Assembly: GCA_963708725.1 (NCBI GenBank)
Contig: CAVPTL010000014.1
Coordinates: forward strand, 186,001-250,000
Source: CAVPTL01 sp963708725
GTDB lineage: Bacteria > Actinomycetota > Thermoleophilia > Gaiellales > JAICJC01
Direction of reading: 5' to 3'
Length of the DNA stretch: 64,000 nucleotides
Positions 50,341-58,527 of the stretch are shown here, piece after piece. Position 1 is the first letter of the stretch. Each line of letters opens with the position of its first letter. Both the position numbers and the translations under genes were made by a program. Below the pieces are notes generated by a model. The model was not told the DNA's origin. It saw only the letters and a list, made by a program, of their open reading frames with translations, and did not search any database.

Positions 50341-53243
50341 GGCTTCGGCACCCGGCACACGGTGTAGTACGTGCACCACGATGGGCAGCGCCCGCCGCGT
50401 GGGTCGTGGCGCACGTCGCCGGCGCGAATCCGCCGGACCACCTCGATCGCCATGTCAGATGCATCCTCGACGTGCCGCCAGAAGCTCTCGGCGTCAAGCC
50501 GGTCGTTCTTGTTGAGTTCCGCGTCGCCGATCTCGTCTGCGAGCACCATCCCGCGGGCCTCGCGTTTTCCGGCCAGGGCGCGATACAAACCCCCGATCGG
50601 CTCGATCCCCAGGAGGTCGCGCAGTGCCATGATGTAGAGCGGCAGCTGCAGCTTCCCCTGCCGCGCGAGCTGTGCGGCCGACGTCACGCTGGCGCCGGAC
50701 TTGTAGTCCCACAGCACTCCGCGAGGCGACATACCGGGATCCATGTCGATCCGGTCGATGGTGCCGGTGACGGCAAAATCGCCGAGCTTGAGCCCCTCTT
50801 TCAACCCGGGGGGCGAGGACGCCCCACCAAACCGCACCTCGAACCGGCGGGGAACGAAGTCGAGGTTGAGACTGGCCTCGGTACGCAAGAACCCCTCGAG
50901 ATCGCGCTCCAGCCCGCGTGCCAGCTCACGACCGCCGACAGTGTCCCCCACCCGCTGTCCGCCCAGCGCGTCGTGCAGGCAGCGCAGCATGACCGGCCAC
51001 GCGGCTTCGACGGTGTCGGGAGTCAGCCGTTCGACCCCGACCTCAGCCGGGAGTTGGGCGAAGAAGCGCGCGAGCGTCGCGTGTGCGACCGAGCCGCGGA
51101 GCTTGGCGTCGAGCTCGAAGTCGATCTCGCCCGGGCGCAGCATCCGCTCCACGAACCAGATCGAGGAACAATCCCCGAACCGCTCGAGATCGGTCACCGA
51201 GAACCGTTCGGTGGCGGCCAGGCTCGCCAGCACCGGCGCCGTACGAAGGGTGGTTGGGCGCCGAAACGCTCCCTGGGCGCGACGCAGCTTTCGCTCCCAG
51301 CCCATACCTCCCGCCATGGCGATCGCCCACTCCGGGGCGTCTCGCAGGTCGCGGGCAAGCGCACGTTGGCGATTTCGGTCGTCGGGTGCACGCTCGAGCG
51401 GCCAGGTGCTGTCGGAGAGGTTTCGGCGCCGCACGGGAGTGTCGGGGTCGAGCAACCGCTGCACCTCGACCAGGAACGGTGACGGCTGTAGCGGCTTGCC
51501 GTCCTCGGTCGACGCCTGCCGCACAAGATGGAGCCGCTTCCACGGCCGGGTGCACGCGGTGGCGAACAGGTGGCGATCGAGCTCGGCGGGGTCGGTGCGC
51601 CGCAACCCGATGGCGCCGGCCGCCTCGGACCCAAGCAGCCGGCGGTCGATACCCGAACCGGGCAGGCTGCCCTCCTCGAGCCCGAGCACGAACACCGCCT
51701 GGAAGCGGCGGGTGCGGGCCCGGCGAAGCCCCAGGATGGCCACTCGACCGGGCTCGGCGTCGTCGCCGACCCGCACCTGGATCCGGGCCAGCAGGTCGAT
51801 CAGTGTCCCGCGGTCGAGGTCGTCCACACCCAGCGCGCGGATCTCGTCGGCGGCACGCAGGACAGCACGGCAACCGCGCACCGCAACCCGGCCGTGGCTG
51901 GGAACAAACCGCGCCTGGAGGGTGTTGGCGGCACGCACCATCTGGCGCACGAGCGCCACCGCGCCGGTGAGCGGATCAGGCTCGTCGATCAATCGGTCGA
52001 TGGCCGGGGCGAACCCTTCGCCCACCAGTTCCTCCACTCCCGCGCGGGTTTCGTTGTGGCCGATCACCCCTCGGCCACGCAGGCGCCCCTCCACGAAGTC
52101 GATCCGGCGCCGGGCGATGCCCGAGAACGGGCTGCGCAGGTACGCGAACAGCTCGGGGCGCTCGCCGCCCATCCAGCCGAACCGCAACGCCCCCAGCAAC
52201 GCCACGCCAAACCCGGTCTGTGCCAGGGGCACGCGGGCGTCGACCGAGAATGGGATGCCAAGCGGCCCAAACGCGTTCTCGAGCGCCAGCCGGTGGCCGC
52301 TGACCGACGGAACGATCACGCCGATCTCGTCGGGCGAGACTCCATCGCGAACCAGGTCGAGCACCTCAGCCGCGACCAGCTCGGCTACGCGGCGACGACC
52401 GGCCCCCTCGAGGTAGACGACCGATCCGTCCTCGACCGGCGGCGGCGGCGCAGGTGCGTCGGTAAAGATGGTGCGCTCGAGATGGGCGAGCACCGGCGAA
52501 TCGAAATGCGCGGCGGGCGGAAGCTCGATCACCTCGGGTGCTGCTTTGCTGAGTGCCTCCACGAGCGGCGAGACCGCGGCGTATGCGGGGCGCCCGACCT
52601 CGTAGGGAAGCGACACGGTGACATCGACCCGCGCCGCCAGCGCCTGGAGGGCCCGGATCTGGGCCGTGGTCATGTCTTCGAAGCCGTAGGCAAGCACCGG
52701 CCGCTCGTCCCAGGCCTCGAGCCGCTGTTCGAGCAGCCACGCGGCTCGCGCCCGGGTACCGAGCCGGTCGCGGCCAAGACCGAGCCGATCGCACTCGGCG
52801 CGGTAGGCCCGCACGAGCCCGTACAGCTCACCCTCGCTGCCGTCCCCCGGATCTGGATCGACCATCCCGGCGGCGAACTCGTCGGCCATGCCGGCGAGCG
52901 CGTCGGCGAACCCCGAGAAGCGGGCCGACACAGCAACCGCATCCAGATTGGCGGTGGCAGCCAGGCGCTGGAAGATCAGTCTGCGCTGCACGTCGGTCAG
53001 CGCAGTCGTGACCTCGCCACAGCGTTCGAGCACATCGTCGAACAGCGTGTCGAAGGTGCCCACTCGCCCGCCGAGCAGTGCGCCGCGACGGCGCAGCACG
53101 TCGTGCTCGAAGGCCTCGACGTCGGGTCGGTTGGGGACGATCAGAAACGGATCGGATCCAGCGTCCACGAAAGCCAGGAACCGATCCTGGAGAAACCCGA
53201 TCTTTCCGCAGTTCGCTGGCCCGAGAACGAGGGCAAGCGGCAT
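50337..53243 (-). CDS. addB: AddB-like nuclease subunit
   Basis: 968 residues. The N-terminal helicase-like half keeps only a decayed Walker A (GPANCGKIG, with isoleucine where Ser/Thr is needed), so it probably does not hydrolyse ATP. The C-terminal PD-(D/E)XK nuclease has GTIDRIDMD and GVLWDYKSG. Four cysteines (FGDCSSIW, CPSWCTYYTVC) match the AddB iron-sulfur staple. It partners AddA, recognising recombination hot spots and cutting one strand. Starts 9 bases after the AlkP-type gene ends. Confidence 0.88.
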   Translation of the reverse strand: MPLALVLGPANCGKIGFLQDRFLAFVDAGSDPFLIVPNRPDVEAFEHDVLRRRGALLGGRVGTFDTLFDDVLERCGEVTTALTDVQRRLIFQRLAATANLDAVAVSARFSGFADALAGMADEFAAGMVDPDPGDGSEGELYGLVRAYRAECDRLGLGRDRLGTRARAAWLLEQRLEAWDERPVLAYGFEDMTTAQIRALQALAARVDVTVSLPYEVGRPAYAAVSPLVEALSKAAPEVIELPPAAHFDSPVLAHLERTIFTDAPAPPPPVEDGSVVYLEGAGRRRVAELVAAEVLDLVRDGVSPDEIGVIVPSVSGHRLALENAFGPLGIPFSVDARVPLAQTGFGVALLGALRFGWMGGERPELFAYLRSPFSGIARRRIDFVEGRLRGRGVIGHNETRAGVEELVGEGFAPAIDRLIDEPDPLTGAVALVRQMVRAANTLQARFVPSHGRVAVRGCRAVLRAADEIRALGVDDLDRGTLIDLLARIQVRVGDDAEPGRVAILGLRRARTRRFQAVFVLGLEEGSLPGSGIDRRLLGSEAAGAIGLRRTDPAELDRHLFATACTRPWKRLHLVRQASTEDGKPLQPSPFLVEVQRLLDPDTPVRRRNLSDSTWPLERAPDDRNRQRALARDLRDAPEWAIAMAGGMGWERKLRRAQGAFRRPTTLRTAPVLASLAATERFSVTDLERFGDCSSIWFVERMLRPGEIDFELDAKLRGSVAHATLARFFAQLPAEVGVERLTPDTVEAAWPVMLRCLHDALGGQRVGDTVGGRELARGLERDLEGFLRTEASLNLDFVPRRFEVRFGGASSPPGLKEGLKLGDFAVTGTIDRIDMDPGMSPRGVLWDYKSGASVTSAAQLARQGKLQLPLYIMALRDLLGIEPIGGLYRALAGKREARGMVLADEIGDAELNKNDRLDAESFWRHVEDASDMAIEVVRRIRAGDVRHDPRGGRCPSWCTYYTVCRVPKP

Positions 53244-53252
53244 CGGGTAAGT

Positions 53253-54560
53253 CTAGATCGTCGGGTCAAGCACGCGCCCGTCCAGGCCTTGTGCATCAAG
53301 CCCGAGGGCGTCCACCACCGTGGCCGCGACATCCTGGACATCGGCCACGCCCTTCGGGTGGCGACCGCGCACGAGCACGAACGCGTTGTCGCGCGTGTGC
53401 ATCCCCGTTAGCGGCCCCTTGCCGGTGAGCGCCGGGTTGGCCATTGCCCCCTTGAGGTCGGAGCCGTCGCGAGAGACCAACACCAGGTCGGGTCCGCGAT
53501 CGGCCAACGGACCGGCGAAGGCTCGCTCGCGCGGCACGACTTCGGCCACGAACGGCAGCCCCTCGGCCCAGCTTTGGAGTTCGTCGCGCACCGCCCGATA
53601 GTCGCCCGGAGCCACCACGCCGCCGGGCTCACGACCTTGCAGGTTGACGTACAGGCGACCGGGGTCCATGCAGTACGCCCGGGTGCCGGAGGCCACGATC
53701 GAGGCGATCGACCGAGCCGGTTCCCGCAGCTCGAGCCACCCGTCGCGCTCCAGCCAGCGGTTGACGTAGACCTCCTGATCGAGCCGGCAGAAGCCGTGAT
53801 CCGAGAGCAGCGCGAGCGTGGTGTCGTCGGGTAGCCGGTCGACCAGCGCCCCAACCGACCGGTCGACGAGGTCGTAGTAGGCGTGAAACCGGCTGGCCCA
53901 GGGCTCCTGTCCGCGTTCCATCTGTTCCCACATGAAGTGATGGAGCCGGTCGGTACCGGTGAAGGCGGCGAAGAAGAGGTCACACGGCTCGCGCTCGAGC
54001 AGGTCGAGCAACACCCGCTCGCGAGCCGCGTGGTGGGCGACCAGCTGTGCCCAGAACGCCTCGAGGTCGGTACGGCCCAGCGCGAGGTCGACGTCGATCA
54101 GATAACCCCGCTGCTCCAGCCACGGCGCGAGATCCGGCGGCTGCACCGACCGGGCGAGGGATGGCGACACGAACCCCGAGATCAGGACGCCGTCGATGGG
54201 CTGGGCGGGATACGTGCCGGGGATGTTCACCACCACCGACCGCATGCCGGCGGCGGCGGCGAGCTCCCACACAGCCGGCTCGGCGATGGTGTGGACGTTC
54301 GTGAACTCGAGTTCCCACGAGTCGGGCTTTCGCTCGACGAAGCCATACACGCCGTGGCGGCCCGGATTCGTTCCGGTGGAGGCGCTCGCCCACGACACCG
54401 AGGAGATCGGAGGCAGGGGCGCCCGCGCGTCCATCAGCGTGCCCGAGGCGGCCAGCGAAGCAATGTTCGGCAGCCCGCCGGCGGCGATCCGCGAACGCAG
54501 ATAGCCAGCGGGCGTCCCATCCAGCCCGATGACGGCGGCCCGAGGGCCGCGAAGGCTCAC
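53253..54560 (-). CDS. Alkaline-phosphatase-superfamily phosphodiesterase/pyrophosphatase
   Basis: 435 residues from the GTG at 54560. Type I phosphodiesterase/nucleotide pyrophosphatase signatures are AAVIGLDGTPAGYL (metal aspartate), the Ser/Thr nucleophile region LPPISSVSWASASTGTNPGRHGVYGF, LLSDHGF (metal DH) and GMHTRDNAFVLV near the end. Likely hydrolyses phosphodiesters, pyrophosphates or phospholipid head groups. No signal peptide, so cytoplasmic. Overlaps the ferredoxin gene by 4 bases. Confidence 0.88.
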   Translation of the reverse strand: MSLRGPRAAVIGLDGTPAGYLRSRIAAGGLPNIASLAASGTLMDARAPLPPISSVSWASASTGTNPGRHGVYGFVERKPDSWELEFTNVHTIAEPAVWELAAAAGMRSVVVNIPGTYPAQPIDGVLISGFVSPSLARSVQPPDLAPWLEQRGYLIDVDLALGRTDLEAFWAQLVAHHAARERVLLDLLEREPCDLFFAAFTGTDRLHHFMWEQMERGQEPWASRFHAYYDLVDRSVGALVDRLPDDTTLALLSDHGFCRLDQEVYVNRWLERDGWLELREPARSIASIVASGTRAYCMDPGRLYVNLQGREPGGVVAPGDYRAVRDELQSWAEGLPFVAEVVPRERAFAGPLADRGPDLVLVSRDGSDLKGAMANPALTGKGPLTGMHTRDNAFVLVRGRHPKGVADVQDVAATVVDALGLDAQGLDGRVLDPTI

Positions 54561-54835
54561 GCCGGGGGTTTCGCCTCGTTCACGAGCCGGTTGATGACAT
54601 CGGCGTCGGGAAAGGCGTAATTGATCTTCACGTACGGCTCCCACTTGTCGGGAAGCGCGTCTTCGGGATAGATCGCCTCGACGGGGCACTCGGGCTCGCA
54701 CGCGCCGCAGTCGATGCACTCCTCCGGATCGATCACCAGCATCCGGTCGTATTCATGAATGCAATCGACTGGGCAGACGTCGATGCACGACTTGTCTTTC
54801 TCGTCGATGCAGGGCTCGGCGATGATGTATGTCAC
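54557..54835 (-). CDS. fdxA: Seven-iron ferredoxin (FdxA type)
   Basis: 92 residues. It has the first cluster motif with CIDEKDKSCIDVCPVDCIHE and the second CIDCGACEPECP, the paired 3Fe-4S / 4Fe-4S arrangement of actinobacterial FdxA. The C-terminal tail KWEPYVKINYAFPDAD is also characteristic. Soluble electron carrier; the partner is unknown. GTG at 54835 with GGAGG seven bases upstream. A 52-base gap to ccdA is the largest inside this operon and might hold an extra promoter. Confidence 0.95.
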   Translation of the reverse strand: MTYIIAEPCIDEKDKSCIDVCPVDCIHEYDRMLVIDPEECIDCGACEPECPVEAIYPEDALPDKWEPYVKINYAFPDADVINRLVNEAKPPA

Positions 54836-54887
54836 TGAAGATCCTCCGTGGAACGCTCTGAGATCGCGATTGTAGATGACCGCCCCG

Positions 54888-55568
54888 TCATACCGCGTGC
54901 ACCACGCTGTTGACCATCGCGTTGGCGACCCACATCCGGTCGAAAAACATCGCCAGCCCCACAAGCACCAGCAGCGTCCCGGAAACGACCCGAATGGCCG
55001 TGTAGTGGTCGCGAACCGCACGGGCGGCCGACATCACTTTTCCAAACGCGACTCCGGCCAGCAGAAACGGGATCGCGAGGCCCGCGGAGTAGGCCGCAAG
55101 CAGCACCGCTCCCGAGCCGACGGTGCGGCTCGACCCGGCCAGCAGCAGAAGCGACGCGAGTACCGGCCCGACGCAGGGCGTCCAGCACAGCCCGAACGCG
55201 CCGCCCAAAAGCAGCGACGATCCCGAGACGCGGGCGGGCTCAACCGCGGGTTGCAGCGAGCGTTCGAGCACGGGAATCCGCAGGAGCCCCATCATCACGA
55301 ACCCCATGGCCACGATCAGGATGCCGCCGAGGTGGATCAGGCTGGTGCGATAGTCCGCGAACCGGCCCCCCAGGATCGCGGCACCGACTCCCAGGGCGAT
55401 GAACACCGCCGAGAAGCCAAGCACGAACGGGATTCCCGCGCGGATAGCGGCTCGGGGAGCCGCGCCGCGCGCGCCGATCGCAGAGAGGTACGCAGGTACC
55501 AGTGGCAGCACGCAGGGAGTCACGAACGACACCATCCCGGCGAGAAAGGCTGCCGGCGCGAGGCTCAT
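54888..55568 (-). CDS. ccdA: Cytochrome c biogenesis membrane protein CcdA
   Basis: 226 residues with six transmembrane helices. The redox cysteines are in SFVTPCVLPLVPAYL (helix 1) and GLCWTPCVGPVLASL (helix 4), the DsbD/CcdA signature. It carries reducing power from cytoplasmic thioredoxin across the membrane to TlpA/ResA and CcmH, keeping apocytochrome thiols reduced. ATG at 55568 overlaps the ccmH stop. Confidence 0.95.
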   Translation of the reverse strand: MSLAPAAFLAGMVSFVTPCVLPLVPAYLSAIGARGAAPRAAIRAGIPFVLGFSAVFIALGVGAAILGGRFADYRTSLIHLGGILIVAMGFVMMGLLRIPVLERSLQPAVEPARVSGSSLLLGGAFGLCWTPCVGPVLASLLLLAGSSRTVGSGAVLLAAYSAGLAIPFLLAGVAFGKVMSAARAVRDHYTAIRVVSGTLLVLVGLAMFFDRMWVANAMVNSVVHAV

Positions 55569-56029
55569 TCGAACGCGGCCAGATCGGTGTCGATGCGTTT
55601 CTCGAGCGCTGGATCGACCGGCCCCCCGCCGCCCGACCCGGGCGGCCCTCGCCGCGACCGCGACCACATCACGGCGAGCCAGGTCGCGACCACCGCGCCC
55701 GCGACCAGCACCGCGGCGGGCACCAACCACGCGAGCAGGTCAAAGCCGTGCTTGGGCGGCGCCGCGAGAATCTCCGGTCCGAACTGGGCGACGAGCGTGG
55801 AACGGACGCGATCACCGGTCCACCCGGCGGTGCACCACTGGTCGAGGTGGGCGCGCACCTGGTTGGCGAACTCGGAGTTCGACTGGTCGAGCCGCTCGTG
55901 ACAGACCACGCACATCAGCTGGGTCTGCATGTTGGTCTGGCTCCAGCCGTTGCAGGCCAGGGCGGCGGCGGGGAAGCCCAGGAGCGAGACGCCGACACAC
56001 ACCGTCACGGCCAGGGCTCGAACTCTCAT
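55565..56029 (-). CDS. ccmH: CcmH/NrfF-like cytochrome c maturation protein
   Basis: 154 residues. There is a signal peptide (~1-22), an extracytoplasmic three-helix bundle with the redox pair LMCVVCHERLDQSN, then QVRAHLDQWCTAGWTGDRVR, and a C-terminal transmembrane helix (LLAWLVPAAVLVAGAVVATW). CcmH reduces apocytochrome c before haem attachment. The canonical motif is LRCxxCQ, and here the arginine is methionine and the glutamine is histidine. A third cysteine (QWCTAG) is unusual. Overlaps its neighbours by 4 bases on both sides. Confidence 0.85.
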   Translation of the reverse strand: MRVRALAVTVCVGVSLLGFPAAALACNGWSQTNMQTQLMCVVCHERLDQSNSEFANQVRAHLDQWCTAGWTGDRVRSTLVAQFGPEILAAPPKHGFDLLAWLVPAAVLVAGAVVATWLAVMWSRSRRGPPGSGGGGPVDPALEKRIDTDLAAFE

Positions 56030-56577
56030 CCCTGCTGCCCGACCAGCGGGTTGAGGATGTGGTCGAGCGACGGCCCGGTGATCTCGCCGTTGAAGAGGTG
56101 GCGAACCACGCCGTTTCGATCGATCACGTAGGTGACCGGCAGGCCGGTGCCATAGCCCCACCGCTGGGCGATGGAGCCACTGTCATGCACGAGTGTGTAG
56201 CGCTGGTCATAGGTCCTGGCGAACTGTCTCGCAGCCCCGGTGAAGTCGCTGGTGTCAACGCCGATGATGCGCACCCCGCGATGGCCGTACTGATGCAGTG
56301 CCTGGTTGAGTATCGGGGCTTCGTCCTGGCAGCCGCTGCACCACGAGGCCCAGAAGTTCACGACCACCACCTTGCCCCTGAGGCTGGACAGCGTCGTCTG
56401 CCCTCTGCCGTTGAGCAGCGGCGCGGTGAAGTCGGGCGCTTGCGGCGATTTACCATCCAGCATCTGTGCATAGACGGTCGTTTGGTTTTGGATCAGGCCG
56501 CGCGCGAAAAGCGCGATCATGCCGATCAGAACGAGCGCGGCCAACACCTGCAGTATCAGTCTCACGCCCCGAGGCAC
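56026..56577 (-). CDS. TlpA/ResA-like extracytoplasmic thioredoxin
   Basis: 183 residues: a membrane anchor (LILQVLAALVLIGMIALFAR) and a thioredoxin-like domain with the active site FWASWCSGCQDEAPIL and the cis-proline loop GTGLPVTYVIDRNG. It accepts electrons from CcdA and reduces apocytochrome c or CcmH. First gene of a minus-strand operon running to 46089. GTG at 56577 is favoured because TACGAT lies exactly six bases upstream. Confidence 0.93.
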   Translation of the reverse strand: MPRGVRLILQVLAALVLIGMIALFARGLIQNQTTVYAQMLDGKSPQAPDFTAPLLNGRGQTTLSSLRGKVVVVNFWASWCSGCQDEAPILNQALHQYGHRGVRIIGVDTSDFTGAARQFARTYDQRYTLVHDSGSIAQRWGYGTGLPVTYVIDRNGVVRHLFNGEITGPSLDHILNPLVGQQG

Positions 56578-56583
56578 GATCGA

Positions 56584-56589
56584 ATCGTA
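56584..56589 (-). promoter_or_regulatory. -10 box TACGAT heading the tlpA-to-nth operon
   Basis: TACGAT on the minus strand, 6 bases before the GTG at 56577; no ribosome site, so leaderless translation is expected. Confidence 0.55.
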
Positions 56590-56667
56590 GATGGTTTGGG
56601 TTCACCGCCGAGGGGTTGACCCCAACAGCCCAATCCGGCTCACATAACAGGCGTTGCGGCTGCCGCG

Positions 56668-56692
56668 GCCCGGGGGAGCTACGCCCCCGGGC
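56668..56692 (-). terminator. GC-rich hairpin at the end of the zinc-ribbon gene
   Basis: 9-bp inverted repeat GCCCGGGGG (56668-56676) / CCCCCGGGC (56684-56692) with a 7-base loop that includes the stop codon of the minus-strand gene. No T-run follows, so termination is uncertain. Confidence 0.4.
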
Positions 56693-56894
56693 TGGTGTCG
56701 GTGAACGACCGACTGTACGGCCGCCACGGAACCCGTTCCCACTCAGCGTGGTGACACATCGGGCAAGGGGGAAGAGACCGATAGACGGTCACCCCATACC
56801 CGCATTGCAGGCAACGAAACTCGCCCTTTGCCCGCATTCCGGAGCCCCACGTGGCACCCGCCGAGTCGTCTACGTGGTTTAAAGCAGACCCCAT
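56679..56894 (-). CDS. Small zinc-ribbon protein
   Basis: About 71 residues from ATG 56894 (the internal ATG beginning MRAKGEF is possible). A rubredoxin-like pair of knuckles, FRCLQCGYGV and PCPMCHHAEW, should bind one zinc or iron. Proteins of this type are widespread in actinobacteria with no assigned role. Two GTCCGGAC palindromes lie just upstream. Confidence 0.75.
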   Translation of the reverse strand: MGSALNHVDDSAGATWGSGMRAKGEFRCLQCGYGVTVYRSLPPCPMCHHAEWERVPWRPYSRSFTDTSPGA

Positions 56895-56912
56895 GTTTAC
56901 CCTCGATTCCCC

Positions 56913-56936
56913 GTCCGGACGGGAATGCGTCCGGAC
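56913..56936. promoter_or_regulatory. Paired GTCCGGAC palindromes upstream of the zinc-ribbon gene
   Basis: The 8-base palindrome GTCCGGAC occurs at 56913-56920 and 56929-56936, start-to-start 16 bases, 19-42 bases upstream of ATG 56894. Suggests a dimeric regulator site. Confidence 0.35.
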
Positions 56937-56987
56937 TCCGAAGAGTAGCCGCACGAGCGATCCAGCGTACGCAAGTTGAAAAGAATT

Positions 56988-57521
56988 TCAGCCTGTTTCC
57001 GATGTCCGATTTGCGAACGACTCAACACTCGACATGGCGAAGTTGATGCCCAGCCCGAGCGCGACTCCGACCGCCGCCCCCACCAGCACATCCGATGGGT
57101 AGTGCACGCCCAGATAGACGCGGGAAAACGCAACCACCGAGGCGAAAACCAGCAGCGGAACACGCATCCGCGGCACAAAACCACCGAGCACGACGGCGCA
57201 TGCGAAGGAGGTCAGCGCGTGGCCGCTGGGCATCGAAGAGCTCGCTGGAAGTGCGATCAGGGCGTGGACGTGATGATCGCCGATCGGTGGCCGTGGCCGG
57301 TCGAACGCGTCTTTGAGCAGCCCGCCGACCTGGCCGGCGATGATCGCGGTGAGCGCCACCATCACGATTGGCGCGAGCCGCCGCAGGCTGATCGAAACCG
57401 CAACCGCCAACACCAGAAACACGACGGTGTGGAGGTCGGAGATCCATTTCATCGCGGGTGTGAACACCGGCCAGTCAAGGCCGGAGAGCGTCTCGACTCC
57501 CGCGCGATCGATCCTGTCCAC
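56988..57521 (-). CDS. PAP2-family membrane phosphatase
   Basis: 177 residues with about five transmembrane helices. All three acid-phosphatase motifs are present: KDAFDRPRP, SMPSGHA and SRVYLGVHYPSDV. Probably dephosphorylates a lipid phosphate such as undecaprenyl pyrophosphate or phosphatidic acid. GTG at 57521 was chosen, as the extension to 57569 would run through the divergent promoter. It is divergent from the gene at 57548 (26 bases apart). Confidence 0.92.
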   Translation of the reverse strand: MDRIDRAGVETLSGLDWPVFTPAMKWISDLHTVVFLVLAVAVSISLRRLAPIVMVALTAIIAGQVGGLLKDAFDRPRPPIGDHHVHALIALPASSSMPSGHALTSFACAVVLGGFVPRMRVPLLVFASVVAFSRVYLGVHYPSDVLVGAAVGVALGLGINFAMSSVESFANRTSETG

Positions 57522-57535
57522 TGGTCGGTGTACTC

Positions 57536-57541
57536 TAGGCT
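57536..57541 (+). promoter_or_regulatory. -10 box TAGGCT of gene at 57548
   Basis: TAGGCT ends 6 bases before ATG 57548; no ribosome site. Confidence 0.55.
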
Positions 57542-57547
57542 GCCCGT

Positions 57548-58162
57548 ATGCCCGTGCAGAAAGCGACACTCAAGCCGTACATCGACGAGATCCGCCAGTG
57601 GGTCGCGCAGGGCCGCACCGACATCTGGATCGCGCATGCGCTCAACTCGACGCCCGCGTCGATCTCGGCGTTTCGCTCGGCGAACGGCATCCTTCGTCGC
57701 GAGATCGCATCCGAGCGGCTCGGCGTCGACGTGCCACCGCCGATCGCCCCGCCCGACGCGCCGCCCGAGGAAACCCAGGTCAAGCCACGCCGTCGATCCA
57801 GGGCCAAGAAGACGCTCGAGCCAACGGTGCTCTCGGCGGCGGCTGCAGCCGCCGCCGGCCCTGGCACGGCCATGGCGGTGCCCCCACCGCTTCCCCCACC
57901 TACCGCTGCCGCGGTCGCCGTCGACGAGACGGCCGCGCCGTCCAAACGCCGCCGCCGCGGTGGTCGCGGTCGCAGCCGACGTGGCGCTCAGCAGGCGTTC
58001 GAGGCGACGCTCGACACGGGGGACGAGGGTTATGGCTTCTGGATGGACGCCGCGGTCAAGGATGACCCGGTATTCGCCGAGCACTGGGCATCACGGCGCG
58101 CGCTCGTCATTCGTATCGAGGCCGACCAGATCGTGATCCGCCCCGACGACCGCGAGGGGTGA
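57548..58162 (+). CDS. Protein with HTH-like N-terminus and Arg/Gly-rich linker
   Basis: 204 residues. The N-terminal ~55 residues resemble a helix-turn-helix (LKPYIDEIRQWVAQGRTDIW, then NSTPASISAFRSANGILRRE). A disordered Ala/Pro-rich region leads to a basic RRRRGGRGRSRRGAQQ stretch typical of nucleic-acid binding. The ~65-residue C-terminal globular part (GYGFWMDAAVKDDPVFAEHW) is of unknown fold. The final codon GGG is followed by a TGA that belongs to palindromic repeat copy 4. Confidence 0.75.
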   Translation: MPVQKATLKPYIDEIRQWVAQGRTDIWIAHALNSTPASISAFRSANGILRREIASERLGVDVPPPIAPPDAPPEETQVKPRRRSRAKKTLEPTVLSAAAAAAAGPGTAMAVPPPLPPPTAAAVAVDETAAPSKRRRRGGRGRSRRGAQQAFEATLDTGDEGYGFWMDAAVKDDPVFAEHWASRRALVIRIEADQIVIRPDDREG

Positions 58163-58188
58163 ATAACGGTGCCAGGCACCGTTATTCA
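58160..58188. repeat. Palindromic dispersed repeat, copy 4 (CG-stem type)
   Basis: Perfect 29-base palindrome with 14-base arms (TGAATAACGGTGCC and its complement) around A58174. Its first three bases are the stop codon of the upstream gene, as in copy 1. Confidence 0.88.
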
Positions 58189-58203
58189 TAACCCGGCCCC
58201 GGT

Positions 58204-58527
58204 TTAGGGGTGGTAGTCGACGGCTCCGCGCGCGTAGCGGTCGAACGCCGCGCCCTGCACAAGCGAGAGGTCGTAGGCCCACGGTAGCTCGGTGGTGCGC
58301 ATCGCCACCTCGAGGCACCACGCGCTCGAGTCCTGGTAGAGCGTGACCAACTCGTTGAGGGTGAACGAGGCGCCGATGCGGCGCCGGATCTCGGCGATGA
58401 TCTCGGCGATCACCCCGTCGATCACGGCCCGTCGGGCGGTTGTGATCTGGAGGTCACGGACGCGCTGCGCACTCTCCGCCCACTCGATCAGTGCGACCTC
58501 GGATTCCGGTGTCAGTCGCAACAGCAT
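58204..58527 (-). CDS. Conserved helical protein of unknown function next to DUF501
   Basis: 107 residues, mostly helix (TPESEVALIEWAESAQRVRD, then VIDGVIAEIIAEIRRRIG), ending FDRYARGAVDYHP. AAGGA four bases before ATG 58527. It overlaps the end of the DUF501 gene by 16 bases and is probably co-transcribed with it. A recurrent neighbour in related genomes by my recollection, with no assigned role. Confidence 0.72.
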   Translation of the reverse strand: MLLRLTPESEVALIEWAESAQRVRDLQITTARRAVIDGVIAEIIAEIRRRIGASFTLNELVTLYQDSSAWCLEVAMRTTELPWAYDLSLVQGAAFDRYARGAVDYHP

